Positions 19,733-29,168 of a stretch of DNA of 36,618 nt are shown here, one piece after another. The translations under genes were made by a program, and so were the position numbers. Source of the stretch: Clostridiales bacterium (GTDB taxonomy: Bacteria > Bacillota > Clostridia > Oscillospirales > CAG-272); the NCBI GenBank assembly GCA_012519315.1, contig JAAYQM010000028.1:1-36618 (forward strand), in the 5' to 3' direction. The notes under the pieces were generated by a model that ran no database searches, was not told where the DNA came from, and saw only the letters and a list, made by a program, of their open reading frames with translations. Numbering within the stretch: the stretch's first letter is position 1; every line of letters begins with the position of its first letter.

Positions 19733-20548
19733 TTATCGAACGATAAAAAGATAATATCCTAAAACAATGCAGCCGAGAGCGATACGGTACCATCCGAACA
19801 GCTCAAAGCTGTTCTTTCTTACAAAGGAAATAAGGAAGCGGATAGCCGCCATCGATACCAAAAAGGCGACAGTGCAGCCTACAAGAAGGATCAGAAGCTG
19901 AGAGGAGGAGAAAGCAAAGCCAAATTTCAATACTTTTATCAGGCTTGCCCCCAGCATGACGGGAACGGCAAGAAAAAATGAAAACTCGGATGCGGCTGTT
20001 CTGGAGGAGCCCATTAGCATACCTCCGAGAATTGTGGAGCCGGACCGAGAGGTGCCCGGAACGAGGGATAAAACTTGAAAGCAGCCGATGGCGACAGCCG
20101 TTTTGTAATCGATGTCATAGACCGTTTGAAAAGAGGGACGCTTGCCCTTGCGGCGGCGCTCAATGATAATGAAGAGAATGCCATAAAGCACAAGGGTGAC
20201 AGCGACTGTTATATAATTGTAAAAATGTTCATCAAGCCAGTCGTCAAGGAGAATACCCACAACACCGGCCGGTATGACGCCGATGATAATTTTGCCCCAC
20301 AGGGATAAAACACGCTTTTTTTCTTGAGGTGGGGTGGAAAAAGGATTCAGTTTCTTGAAATATAGTACGACGACAGCCAGAATAGAGCCTAGCTGGATAA
20401 CGACAAAAAACATTTTGCGAAAGTCGTCGCTGACATCGAGAGAAATGAGCTGGTCAAGCAGGATCATGTGACCGGTACTGCTGATTGGCAGCCATTCGGT
20501 TATACCCTGTACAATACCGATGAGAATAGTCTTGAAGATTTCAATCAT
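19733..20548 (-). CDS. uppP: Undecaprenyl-diphosphate phosphatase
   Basis: GIVQGITEWLPISSTGHMIL and LVPGTSRSGSTILGGML motifs. Confidence 0.95.
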   Translation of the reverse strand: MIEIFKTILIGIVQGITEWLPISSTGHMILLDQLISLDVSDDFRKMFFVVIQLGSILAVVVLYFKKLNPFSTPPQEKKRVLSLWGKIIIGVIPAGVVGILLDDWLDEHFYNYITVAVTLVLYGILFIIIERRRKGKRPSFQTVYDIDYKTAVAIGCFQVLSLVPGTSRSGSTILGGMLMGSSRTAASEFSFFLAVPVMLGASLIKVLKFGFAFSSSQLLILLVGCTVAFLVSMAAIRFLISFVRKNSFELFGWYRIALGCIVLGYYLFIVR

Positions 20549-20582
20549 TGCAAAGTCCCGTCCTTAAAGCATAATATAGTAT

Positions 20583-21812
20583 TTATTCGCCGGAGCGCAG
20601 GATATCGCCGGGTTTTATTTCGATAGGCACCTCCATGGTGAAGTGCATTCCGGGGTGGGGTGCTGCATCAAGAGGCTCTCCATCGGCTCCCCACAGCTTT
20701 TCGGCAAGGAAGGGCATGCCGGTTTTGCCGGGGGAAATCAACTCAACCTTTTGACCTTTTATCAATTTGTTGCGTTGGATAAACTGTGCGGTGCCACTGT
20801 CTTTATCATATGAAAGAGCGGTGGCAAGATATGCCTTTTCTCGGATATAGCCGCCGGAGGAGCAGACCTGAGCAATATCTGCAGGGCTGTCAAACCAATA
20901 TCCGGTGCAGTATTCCCGGTGGCTGACGCTCATAAGCTCCCGCAGCCAGTCGGGATTGAATCGGTAATCTGACGGACTTGCCAAATAATGATCAATAGCC
21001 ATGCGATAGCTGTTGGTGACGACGGCGGCATAATATGCACTTTTCATGCGCCCCTCGATCTTAAAGCTGTCAATACCCGATTTCATCAATTCGGGAATAT
21101 GCTCAATCATGCACATATCCTTAGAACTCATGATAAAGGTGCCGTTTTTGCTTTCCTCAACAATGAGGGGAGTGTCCGGGCGCTTTTCCTCAACGATTTC
21201 GGTGCGTAGGGTGTAATTCCATCGGCAGGGCTGCGCGCACTGCCCTCGATTTGAATCACGTCCCACAAGGCAGTTTGACAAGAGACAACGACCGCTGTAG
21301 GCTATGCACATGGAGCCATGAATAAAGGCCTCCAATTCAAGCTCGGGCGGAGTATTGTCCCGAATTCTTGCCATGTCGTCCAGGGAGAGCTCACGGGCAA
21401 GAACAACTCTTGACGCGCCAAGAGAATGCCACATACGGCAGGCGGCCGCACTCACTGTAGAAGCCTGTGTTGATATATGGACGGGAGTTTCAGGCAAAAG
21501 TTCCTTAGTCAGCGAAAAAACTCCTAAATCTGATATAATTAAAGCATCGAGCCCTGAATTTTTAAGAGAAAGAAGATATTCTTTCAGCAAAGGATATTCA
21601 GGGTCCCGAGGCATGGTGTTGACGGTAAGATATATCTTGACATTGTGTTCGTGGGCAAATTTTACCGCTTTTTTTATCTCGTCCGGCTCGAAATTATCGG
21701 CAGCAGCCCGCATTCCGAACATTTTACCGGCCAGATAAACGGCATCGGCTCCGTAAAGGACGGCGGCTTTTAGCTTTTCAAAATTGCCTGCAGGGGCAAG
21801 TAATTCAGGCAT
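20583..21812 (-). CDS. U32 family peptidase
   Basis: PELLAPAGNFEKLKAAVLYGADAVYLAG; ELEAFIHGSMCIAYSGRCLLSNCLVGRDSNRGQCAQPCRW. Confidence 0.95.
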   Translation of the reverse strand: MPELLAPAGNFEKLKAAVLYGADAVYLAGKMFGMRAAADNFEPDEIKKAVKFAHEHNVKIYLTVNTMPRDPEYPLLKEYLLSLKNSGLDALIISDLGVFSLTKELLPETPVHISTQASTVSAAACRMWHSLGASRVVLARELSLDDMARIRDNTPPELELEAFIHGSMCIAYSGRCLLSNCLVGRDSNRGQCAQPCRWNYTLRTEIVEEKRPDTPLIVEESKNGTFIMSSKDMCMIEHIPELMKSGIDSFKIEGRMKSAYYAAVVTNSYRMAIDHYLASPSDYRFNPDWLRELMSVSHREYCTGYWFDSPADIAQVCSSGGYIREKAYLATALSYDKDSGTAQFIQRNKLIKGQKVELISPGKTGMPFLAEKLWGADGEPLDAAPHPGMHFTMEVPIEIKPGDILRSGE

Positions 21813-21920
21813 CCGAATCCTCCGTGTTTTTCGTTAAATATATATATTAATGATACAACAGCCCGGGGAATATGTCAACAAAAAGAAGAGAGAGAAAGAA
21901 GTTCAAAAGTAAGGGTAAGA

Positions 21921-21949
21921 TTTACAAAGGGAGGATTTTATGATATAAT
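21921..21949 (+). promoter_or_regulatory. Sigma-A type promoter for purB
   Basis: TTTACA - 17 bp - TATAAT. Confidence 0.65.
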
Positions 21950-22026
21950 ATATTTCATCAAATATGGCTTAAAAAAACAAGCGATAACAAAACAAATTAT
22001 ATATTAGAAAACAAAAGGGGAACAAG

Positions 22027-23460
22027 ATGTCAAAAAGCAATTATGAAAGTCCTTTTTCAACCCGCTATGCCAGTGAAGAAATGCAGTTTTTGTTTTCTCA
22101 GGATAATAAGTTTCGCACTTGGCGGCGGCTTTGGATTGCGCTTGCAGAGTCCCAGAAAAAGGCAGGCCTCGAAATATCGGACGAGGCTATTGCAGAAATG
22201 CGAGCAAATGCCGACAACATAAATTATGAGGCGGCCGAGGACTATGAAAGACGATTGCGTCACGATGTTATGGCGCATATTCACGCATATGGTGATCAGT
22301 GCCCGAAGGCGAGGCCTATAATTCATCTGGGCGCCACCTCCTGTTATGTCGGTGACAATACCGATGTCATTATCATGAGGGATGCCCTCTGTCTTCTCAG
22401 GGGTAAGCTTTTGCGGGTGATGAAAAATCTTCGTGACTTTGCCCTTGAGTACAAGGAAATGCCCGCCCTCGGTTATACCCATTTGCAGCCGGCTCAGTTA
22501 ACCACCGTCGGCAAGAGGGCGACCTTATGGCTTTATGATCTTTTGCTTGACTTTAACGACCTTGAATATGTCGTTAACGGATTGCAATTGCTTGGCTCGA
22601 AGGGGACGACGGGTACTCAGGCAAGCTTTATGGAGCTTTTCGGGAACGATGTAGAAAAAATCGACACGATCGAGAGCTATATTGCACAAAAGTTCGGCTT
22701 TGACGGCTGTGTTCCGGTGTCCGGGCAGACATACGCCCGAAAGCATGACAGCAGGGTTATGAGTGTGCTCTCCTCCATTGCCCAGAGCGCCTCAAAGTTT
22801 TCAAACGATATACGCATTCTGCAATCCTTTAAGGAGATTGAGGAGCCCTTCGAAAAAAATCAGGTGGGCAGTTCGGCGATGCCCTATAAGCGCAACCCTA
22901 TGAGAAGCGAACGCATTTCCGCCCTTGCCCGCTATGTTATCACAAATTCGCTAAACCCCGCTTTTACCGCGTCGGTTCAGTGGTTTGAGCGTACCCTTGA
23001 TGACAGCGCCAACCGCAGAATTGCCATAGCAGAGGCCTTTCTTGCCGTTGATTCCATTCTTAATATCTATATCAATGTAACCTCCGGCCTTGTTGTCTAT
23101 CCGAAAGTGATTGCCGCGCGGATTGCACGGGAATTGCCCTTTATGGCAAGCGAAAATATTATGATGGAAGCTGTTAAAAGAGGGGGAGACCGCCAGACAT
23201 TGCATGAAATTATACGGGAGCATTCGATTGCTGCCGGAAGGCGGGTAAAGGAAGAGGGGCTTGAGAACGATCTCATTGATAGAATTTGTGCCGACGAACG
23301 GTTTGGCATGAGCGCCGAGGAAATTCGCTCCCATCTTGAGCCCTCTGCCTACATCGGTCGCTCCCCAATGCAGGTGGACGCCTTTATTCAACAGAAAATT
23401 GATCCTATTCTTAATGCCAACAGGGAAGCTATGACAGAGGGTGCCCAAATCAATATTTGA
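22027..23460 (+). CDS. purB: Adenylosuccinate lyase
   Basis: HLGATSCYVGDNTD, TLQPAQLTTVG-like YTHLQPAQLTTVGKRA, GSSAMPYKRNPMRSERI signature. Confidence 0.96.
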   Translation: MSKSNYESPFSTRYASEEMQFLFSQDNKFRTWRRLWIALAESQKKAGLEISDEAIAEMRANADNINYEAAEDYERRLRHDVMAHIHAYGDQCPKARPIIHLGATSCYVGDNTDVIIMRDALCLLRGKLLRVMKNLRDFALEYKEMPALGYTHLQPAQLTTVGKRATLWLYDLLLDFNDLEYVVNGLQLLGSKGTTGTQASFMELFGNDVEKIDTIESYIAQKFGFDGCVPVSGQTYARKHDSRVMSVLSSIAQSASKFSNDIRILQSFKEIEEPFEKNQVGSSAMPYKRNPMRSERISALARYVITNSLNPAFTASVQWFERTLDDSANRRIAIAEAFLAVDSILNIYINVTSGLVVYPKVIAARIARELPFMASENIMMEAVKRGGDRQTLHEIIREHSIAAGRRVKEEGLENDLIDRICADERFGMSAEEIRSHLEPSAYIGRSPMQVDAFIQQKIDPILNANREAMTEGAQINI

Positions 23461-23653
23461 TAGACGGTGCCTTTGCATCGGGTTAGATTGAAGATTGGTT
23501 TGACGTTAGTTTTTTATTGAAAACAAACTCATGTTCTGCTATTGGAATGTGACGGTTGTGTGAATAGTGCGTGAATTGCTGAGGATATTTTTTAATAATC
23601 TTTTTTCGGCAAATCGTGCAAAATGCTCCTAATTGGTTTGGCTTTGAAGTACA

Positions 23654-23702
23654 GTAGAATGTCAGTATTTTGTTGAAAAACAACAAAATACTGACATTCT
23701 AC
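23654..23702. repeat. 22-bp perfect inverted repeat with AAAAA loop
   Basis: GTAGAATGTCAGTATTTTGTTG-AAAAA-CAACAAAATACTGACATTCTAC. Confidence 0.95.
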
Positions 23703-23806
23703 ACATAAAAAACGAAAAGATTTTAAAGACAATGCCCAAAAAGAAAAAATAAAAAATTATTTAATAATATTTACAAAAAGTTAATCATTAGTTCATAAAA
23801 ACGCAT

Positions 23807-23812
23807 TATAAT
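23807..23812 (+). promoter_or_regulatory. Possible -10 element upstream of the 73-aa ORF
   Basis: TATAAT; no good -35 at 16-18 bp, so support is limited. Confidence 0.4.
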
Positions 23813-23847
23813 GGACACAAACATATTTAGTAAGGGAATGATAAAAA

Positions 23848-24069
23848 ATGAGAAGGATTGCCCGGCCGGTGATCTACTTCTTGCTTTCTACATTGATATG
23901 TGGCACCTGTTCTGCGGCGGATGAGGTTGAGGTACACTTTAATGAGACCGCTGCCCGCACCGGCGATGTGATGACAATGCTGTCCTTTGTAGCTTTGGGT
24001 GCCATAGCGGCGTTTATTATCTTCATTGTTGTGATGAAAAGCAAGAGAAATAAAGATTCGCATGAGTGA
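23848..24069 (+). CDS. Small secreted/membrane protein, 73 aa, unknown function
   Basis: MRRIARPVIYFLLSTLICGTCSAADEVEV signal peptide, short linker, ARTGD, TM segment, KSKRNK basic tail. AAGGGA upstream and a terminator overlapping the stop. Confidence 0.6.
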   Translation: MRRIARPVIYFLLSTLICGTCSAADEVEVHFNETAARTGDVMTMLSFVALGAIAAFIIFIVVMKSKRNKDSHE

Positions 24070-24113
24070 GCCATTTTTAGTGGTTTGTGATATGCGAATC
24101 TTTTTTCTTTTCC
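24052..24113 (+). terminator. Rho-independent terminator of the 73-aa ORF
   Basis: AAAGATTCGCAT ... ATGCGAATCTTT (12-bp stem, 28-nt loop) followed by TTTCTTTTCCC. Confidence 0.8.
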
Positions 24114-24267
24114 CTTTCATTTTGATTGACATAAAGAGGTATCTATGATATTATGTGATTATATCTAAAAAATGAAACAATTGGATATAATATAGTTGTT
24201 GTGTTTCTTAACAATCTAATCGGATTAAATTCGGTTAAAATAGAGAAAATAAAGCGAGGTGAAATGG

Positions 24268-25977
24268 ATGAAAAAATATTATCCGGTACGCAATATTGAA
24301 AATCTTCGGCATATGCTGAGAACAAGTGCAGATCTTTTTGGAGAAAAGGCTGCTTTTTTGGTCAAAAGAGAGGGAGAATACCGCCCGATAAGCTTTGATA
24401 AGTTTAGGCGCGATGTTGAGGGCTTAGGCTGCGCATTGTGGAACATGGGGATTGAGGGAAAGAGAATTATAGTAATCGGCGAGAATTGCTATGAGTGGGC
24501 TCTTGCTTATATGTCGGTAATTTGCGGGCTTGGCGTTGTTGTTCCGGTTGACAAGGAAATTCCGTCGGAGGAGATTGTAAACATTTCCCTGATAAGTGAA
24601 GTGGATGCCGTAATTTATTCATTGGCTTATGAGGATAAAATCGCTGCTCTTGACGAGCGAATAGTGAGAATCCCCTTTGACGACCTTGGTGAAATGGCAG
24701 AAAGAGGGGTAAAGAAAATAAACAGTGGCGACCACGCATATTTGGATGCCATTATCGACCCTGATGTGATGAGCGCCCTTTTGTTTACTTCGGGCACGAC
24801 CGGCGTCTCCAAAGGAGTTATGCTCTCCCATAGAAACATCTGTTTTAATTTGATGGAAATGTGTCAGATGACCTATATCGGTCCGGAGGATGTTTTTTTG
24901 TCTGTTCTCCCGCTGCATCATGCGTATGAATGCACTTGCGGATTCTTATGCCAGATCTATCGGGGAAGTACTATTGCTTATTGTGAGGGCTTGCGCTATG
25001 TGACGAAGAATCTTAAGGAAGCCGGCGCAACAAAGATGCTCTGCGTACCCCTTTTGCTTGAAACAATGTATAATAAGATATGGCAAAATGTTCGCAAAAA
25101 GGGCATGGAGAAAAAGCTGAAATCTGCAATCAAGTTTAACAATATTCTGAAAAAGACAGGTGTTGATTTATCCAGAAAGCTTTTTGCCGAGATACACCAT
25201 TCTTTAGGCGGCAAGCTTAATATGCTGATTGTCGGCGGAGCGGCCGTTGACCCTAAGGTTTTGTCAGGGTTGCGGGATCTTGGAATACACGCTATTCAAG
25301 GCTACGGTTTAACCGAATGTGCGCCTCTTGCCGCCCTTAATCGTGATGTTCATTACAAAGATGATGCCGCCGGACTTGCCACACCGAATACAAAGCTGGA
25401 GATTTATGATAAGCAGGAAGACGGAACAGGGGAGATTCGATTTAGGGGCGACAATATCATGCTGGGATATTACAAACAGCCAAAGCTGACTGCCGAAATT
25501 ATTGTAGGGGGCTGGCTCTATACCGGAGATCTTGGCTACATTGACAAAAAGGGCTTTTTGCATATTACCGGTCGCAAGAAAAATGTTATTGTCACAGCTA
25601 ACGGGAAAAACATTTTCCCAGAGGAGCTTGAAACCTATATTAACCGCAGCCCTTATGTAAAAGAAAGCGTTGTATGCGGCATAATGAACAGCAGCAAAAA
25701 GGATTACGATCTGATAGCTGTTGTTGTTCCCGAGGTTGAAAGATTTGAGGAGGATTTTGGTGACGAGGTAACGCCTCAGCTGATAAAAGAAAAAATCGAA
25801 CAGGTAATCAGCGATGTAAACAAGCTTGTGCAGTCTTATAAAAATATCGATTATACTATTATCAGAAACGAGGAATTTGAAAAGAACACCTCCAGAAAGA
25901 TCAAGCGGGCAGGTGTTATTGACTCGATAATGCCTGAATATCAGGGGATTGTTAAAAAGACATCGATCAGAAAATAA
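24268..25977 (+). CDS. AMP-dependent synthetase / long-chain acyl-CoA ligase
   Basis: LLFTSGTTGVSKGVMLSHRN, QGYGLTECAPLAALN, YTGDLGYIDKKGFLHITGRKKNVIVTANGKNIFPEELE. GTG at 24259 is an alternative start. Confidence 0.93.
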   Translation: MKKYYPVRNIENLRHMLRTSADLFGEKAAFLVKREGEYRPISFDKFRRDVEGLGCALWNMGIEGKRIIVIGENCYEWALAYMSVICGLGVVVPVDKEIPSEEIVNISLISEVDAVIYSLAYEDKIAALDERIVRIPFDDLGEMAERGVKKINSGDHAYLDAIIDPDVMSALLFTSGTTGVSKGVMLSHRNICFNLMEMCQMTYIGPEDVFLSVLPLHHAYECTCGFLCQIYRGSTIAYCEGLRYVTKNLKEAGATKMLCVPLLLETMYNKIWQNVRKKGMEKKLKSAIKFNNILKKTGVDLSRKLFAEIHHSLGGKLNMLIVGGAAVDPKVLSGLRDLGIHAIQGYGLTECAPLAALNRDVHYKDDAAGLATPNTKLEIYDKQEDGTGEIRFRGDNIMLGYYKQPKLTAEIIVGGWLYTGDLGYIDKKGFLHITGRKKNVIVTANGKNIFPEELETYINRSPYVKESVVCGIMNSSKKDYDLIAVVVPEVERFEEDFGDEVTPQLIKEKIEQVISDVNKLVQSYKNIDYTIIRNEEFEKNTSRKIKRAGVIDSIMPEYQGIVKKTSIRK

Positions 25978-25984
25978 TTTTGAG

Positions 25985-26014
25985 ACCGCAATGTTTCACG
26001 TGAAACATTGCGGT
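25985..26014. promoter_or_regulatory. parS: parS site 1 (core 25992..26007) in a 30-bp perfect palindrome
   Basis: ACCGCAA-TGTTTCACGTGAAACA-TTGCGGT; core matches the 16-bp Spo0J/ParB parS consensus. Confidence 0.96.
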
Positions 26015-26019
26015 TCTTT

Positions 26020-26057
26020 CTTCCCCCGATTGTTTCACGTGAAACAATCGGGGGAAG
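26020..26057. promoter_or_regulatory. parS: parS site 2 (core 26031..26046) in a 38-bp perfect palindrome
   Basis: CTTCCCCCGAT-TGTTTCACGTGAAACA-ATCGGGGGAAG. Confidence 0.96.
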
Positions 26058-26082
26058 TCGGTCAGGACAATCATTTTCTTGG

Positions 26083-26111
26083 TTGACAGAAGATAGGGGA
26101 AGGGGTATAAT
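26083..26111 (+). promoter_or_regulatory. Sigma-A consensus promoter for parA
   Basis: TTGACA - 17 bp - TATAAT, 30 nt upstream of the parA start. Confidence 0.85.
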
Positions 26112-26140
26112 ATTATTATAAAAACATCGGAGGTGGAAAT

Positions 26141-26902
26141 TTGGCGAAGATAATTGCGCTCGCCAACCAAAAGGGCGGAGTCGGCAAAACAACCTCTGCT
26201 GTCAATATTGCGGCATCGGTCGGGTTGCTTGGCAAGCGGGTCTTGCTGGTTGACTTTGATCCTCAGGGCAATGCGACAAGCGGAGTGGGAATAAATAAGA
26301 AAAACGTTCGTAATTCTTCCTATGAAGTGGTGATCGGGCAAGCGGATTCCGAGCACAGTGTTATAAAAACTCAATTCGAAAATTTGTGGGCTATCCCCTC
26401 AAAAATATCCCTTGCGGGAGCCGAATTTGATCTATACAACCTCGAAAATCGCGAGTATCGGCTGAAAGATCAGCTTATACCCCTTAGCGATCAGTTTGAT
26501 TACATATTTATAGATTGCCCCCCGTCGCTTGGGATGCTGACGATTAATGCTTTGACGGCAGCCGACGGGATTATCATACCGATGCAGTGTGAGTATTATG
26601 CATTGGAAGGGCTTTCACAATTAATGCATACTATCAGAAGAATTAAGCAGCTTTATAATCGGGAGCTTGAGATTGTGGGCATACTTATTACCATGTATAA
26701 CGGACGACTGATTCTGTCATCTCAGGTTATAGCCGAGTTGAAAAAATATTATGCTGATAAGCTGTTTCCGACAACTATTTCAAGAAATATCAAGTTAACG
26801 GAGGCGCCCGGATTCGGAACGCCTGTTTTCTATCATGACAAATTTTCGAAAGGGGCAAACGAATATTACAAAGTAGCCGAGGAATTATTAGAACGCATAT
26901 GA
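26141..26902 (+). CDS. parA: Chromosome-partitioning ATPase ParA/Soj (TTG start)
   Basis: AKIIALANQKGGVGKTTSAVNIAASVGLLGKRVLLVDFDPQGNATSG; DCPPSLGMLTINAL; GGAGG upstream of TTG. Confidence 0.96.
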   Translation: MAKIIALANQKGGVGKTTSAVNIAASVGLLGKRVLLVDFDPQGNATSGVGINKKNVRNSSYEVVIGQADSEHSVIKTQFENLWAIPSKISLAGAEFDLYNLENREYRLKDQLIPLSDQFDYIFIDCPPSLGMLTINALTAADGIIIPMQCEYYALEGLSQLMHTIRRIKQLYNRELEIVGILITMYNGRLILSSQVIAELKKYYADKLFPTTISRNIKLTEAPGFGTPVFYHDKFSKGANEYYKVAEELLERI

Positions 26903-26918
26903 GATAAAATGTGAAAGG

Positions 26919-27800
26919 ATGAATGTAAAGATGGCTAAAAAACCCGCTGGACTTGGCAGAGGGATTGAAAATATATTCATTGACAACGAGATTGACAGCG
27001 AAAATCGCATATCGTCGTTGCGAGTGTCTCAGCTGGAACCGAGAAGCGACCAGCCGAGGAAAACCTTTGATGCAGAGAGCCTGGCAAGCCTTGCCGATTC
27101 GATAGCCGTTCATGGAGTTTTGCAACCGATACTGGTGCGTGAGGCGGAGGGGGGCTATTATCAAATCGTTGCCGGGGAGCGCCGTTGGCGAGCCGCAAAA
27201 ATGGCAGGTCTTACCGAAATTCCCGTTATAGTTACTGAAGGGGATGACAAGCACGCGGCACAATGCGCCATTGTGGAAAATGTGCAGAGAGAAGATTTGA
27301 ATCCGGTGGAAGAAGCTTTTGCATATAAATCACTGATTGAGGATCATAATATGACACAGGAGCAGGTTTCAGCGGTGATTGGCAAGAGCAGAAGCGCTGT
27401 TGCGAATTCTCTGCGTCTGCTTGATCTGCCGGAGGGTGCGCTTTCCATGCTGGCTGCCGGCAAATTTACGGCCGGTCATGCCCGAGCGCTGCTTTCTCTT
27501 AAAAGAAAAGAGGACATTATGCCTCTTGCCGAAAAAATATATGAAAGCGAGATGTCCGTTCGGATGGTGGAGGCCGCGGCCGCAAGTTTAAACAAGCAGG
27601 CTGAAAGGGAAAGTGAAAATGCTGCCGATGAAGGTGAGATCAAGATAGATTATTATGCCGACATAGAGAGACGGCTGATGGACGCCTTTGGGCGCAGAGT
27701 GAAAATTAGCAGAAAGCGTATAGAAATATCCTTTGAGGACAATGATGACCTGCAAGTACTTCTAACCCGTCTTATGGGGGAAGCGGTGCTTGAATCTTAA
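26919..27800 (+). CDS. parB: Chromosome-partitioning protein ParB/Spo0J
   Basis: KPAGLGRG N-terminus, VAGERRWRAAKMAGL, ENVQREDLNPVEEA, TAGHARALL. Confidence 0.96.
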   Translation: MNVKMAKKPAGLGRGIENIFIDNEIDSENRISSLRVSQLEPRSDQPRKTFDAESLASLADSIAVHGVLQPILVREAEGGYYQIVAGERRWRAAKMAGLTEIPVIVTEGDDKHAAQCAIVENVQREDLNPVEEAFAYKSLIEDHNMTQEQVSAVIGKSRSAVANSLRLLDLPEGALSMLAAGKFTAGHARALLSLKRKEDIMPLAEKIYESEMSVRMVEAAAASLNKQAERESENAADEGEIKIDYYADIERRLMDAFGRRVKISRKRIEISFEDNDDLQVLLTRLMGEAVLES

Positions 27801-27831
27801 AATCGCCTTTAAGGCTGGAGGAGAATAAGCA

Positions 27832-29115
27832 ATGTTAGACATAAAATATATTAAGGACAACGCCGAGCTGGTGAAAGAAAGGCTGCTGACCCGGCAAAAG
27901 GATTTCAGTGCGGAGATTGATCAGCTGGTCGATCTTTATAGCGAGCGCAACGCCCTTATAGCCGAAACCGAAGGGAAAAAGGCAGAACAGAATAAAACAT
28001 CTAAAATGATCCCCCGATTGAAAAAGGAGGGGAAGGATGTTACTCCTATATTTGAGGAAATGAAGAAGCTTTCGGAGGGCATTAAGGCGGCTGCCGAGCG
28101 ACTCAACTGTGTAGATGCTCAGATTGAGGAGATTTTGCTTAATTTGCCGAATTTGCCCCACAACAGCGTGCCGGTAGGCAAAGATGACCAGGATAATGTG
28201 GAGATACGGCGCTGGGGAGAGCCGAAAAGGTTTGATTTTGAGCCGAGGCCTCATTGGGAGATAGGATCCGCGCTTAAAATACTCGATCCTGAAACTGCCG
28301 CAAAGGTTACGGGAGCGCGCTTTCATTTTTACAAAGGCGCGGGGGCGCGGCTTGAGCGGGCTGTCGTCAACTATTTTCTTGATTGCCATTGGAAAAAGGG
28401 GTATGTGGAGGTATTTCCACCCTACATGGTTAACAGGGACTCGATGACCGGAACCGGTCAGCTGCCCAAATTCGAGGAAGATGCCTTTAAGGTTGCTAAT
28501 AATGGATTTTTCCTAATACCCACGGCAGAGGTGCCGGTAACGAATATGCACAGAAATGAGATTCTTGACGGGGGGACGCTTCCAATCAAGTATTGCGCAT
28601 ATTCTGCCTGCTTCCGTGCCGAGGCGGGTACAGCCGGCAGAGACACAAGGGGACTTATTCGTCAACATCAATTTAATAAGGTTGAGCTGGTGAAGTTCGC
28701 CGATCCTGACACATCCTATGAGGAGCTTGAAAGCTTGACCCTTGATGCACAGGCCGTCCTTATCGGGCTCGGTCTTCCCCATCGAGTGGTTTGCCTTTCG
28801 ACCGGGGATATGGGATTTTCGTCGGCTAAAACCTATGATATTGAGGTTTACATGCCCTCGTACAATCGTTATGTTGAGATAAGCTCTTGCTCAAATTTTG
28901 AGGATTTTCAATCACGGCGAGCCGCTATCCGCTTTAAGAGAACCGCTACAGACAAAACAAGATTCGTTCACACCTTGAACGGGTCGGGGGTTGCCGTTGG
29001 TCGGACGGTTGCGGCTATTCTTGAGAACTATCAAAATGCGGACGGTACCGTTACAATACCGGAGGCTCTTCGTCCCTATATGGGTTGCGACGTAATAAAG
29101 GAAGAGATGCTTTAA
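27832..29115 (+). CDS. serS: Serine--tRNA ligase
   Basis: [78 protein letters not shown]. Confidence 0.97.
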   Translation: MLDIKYIKDNAELVKERLLTRQKDFSAEIDQLVDLYSERNALIAETEGKKAEQNKTSKMIPRLKKEGKDVTPIFEEMKKLSEGIKAAAERLNCVDAQIEEILLNLPNLPHNSVPVGKDDQDNVEIRRWGEPKRFDFEPRPHWEIGSALKILDPETAAKVTGARFHFYKGAGARLERAVVNYFLDCHWKKGYVEVFPPYMVNRDSMTGTGQLPKFEEDAFKVANNGFFLIPTAEVPVTNMHRNEILDGGTLPIKYCAYSACFRAEAGTAGRDTRGLIRQHQFNKVELVKFADPDTSYEELESLTLDAQAVLIGLGLPHRVVCLSTGDMGFSSAKTYDIEVYMPSYNRYVEISSCSNFEDFQSRRAAIRFKRTATDKTRFVHTLNGSGVAVGRTVAAILENYQNADGTVTIPEALRPYMGCDVIKEEML

Positions 29116-29168
29116 TCTTGTCAAATATTATCGATGAATATCGGTAATGAATCAAGAGGAGGATTATT

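Noticed and set aside
23483-23686. 67-aa minus-strand ORF in the purB-downstream gap
   Set aside because: Overlaps the 22-bp hairpin, has no family features or clear SD; treated as non-coding.
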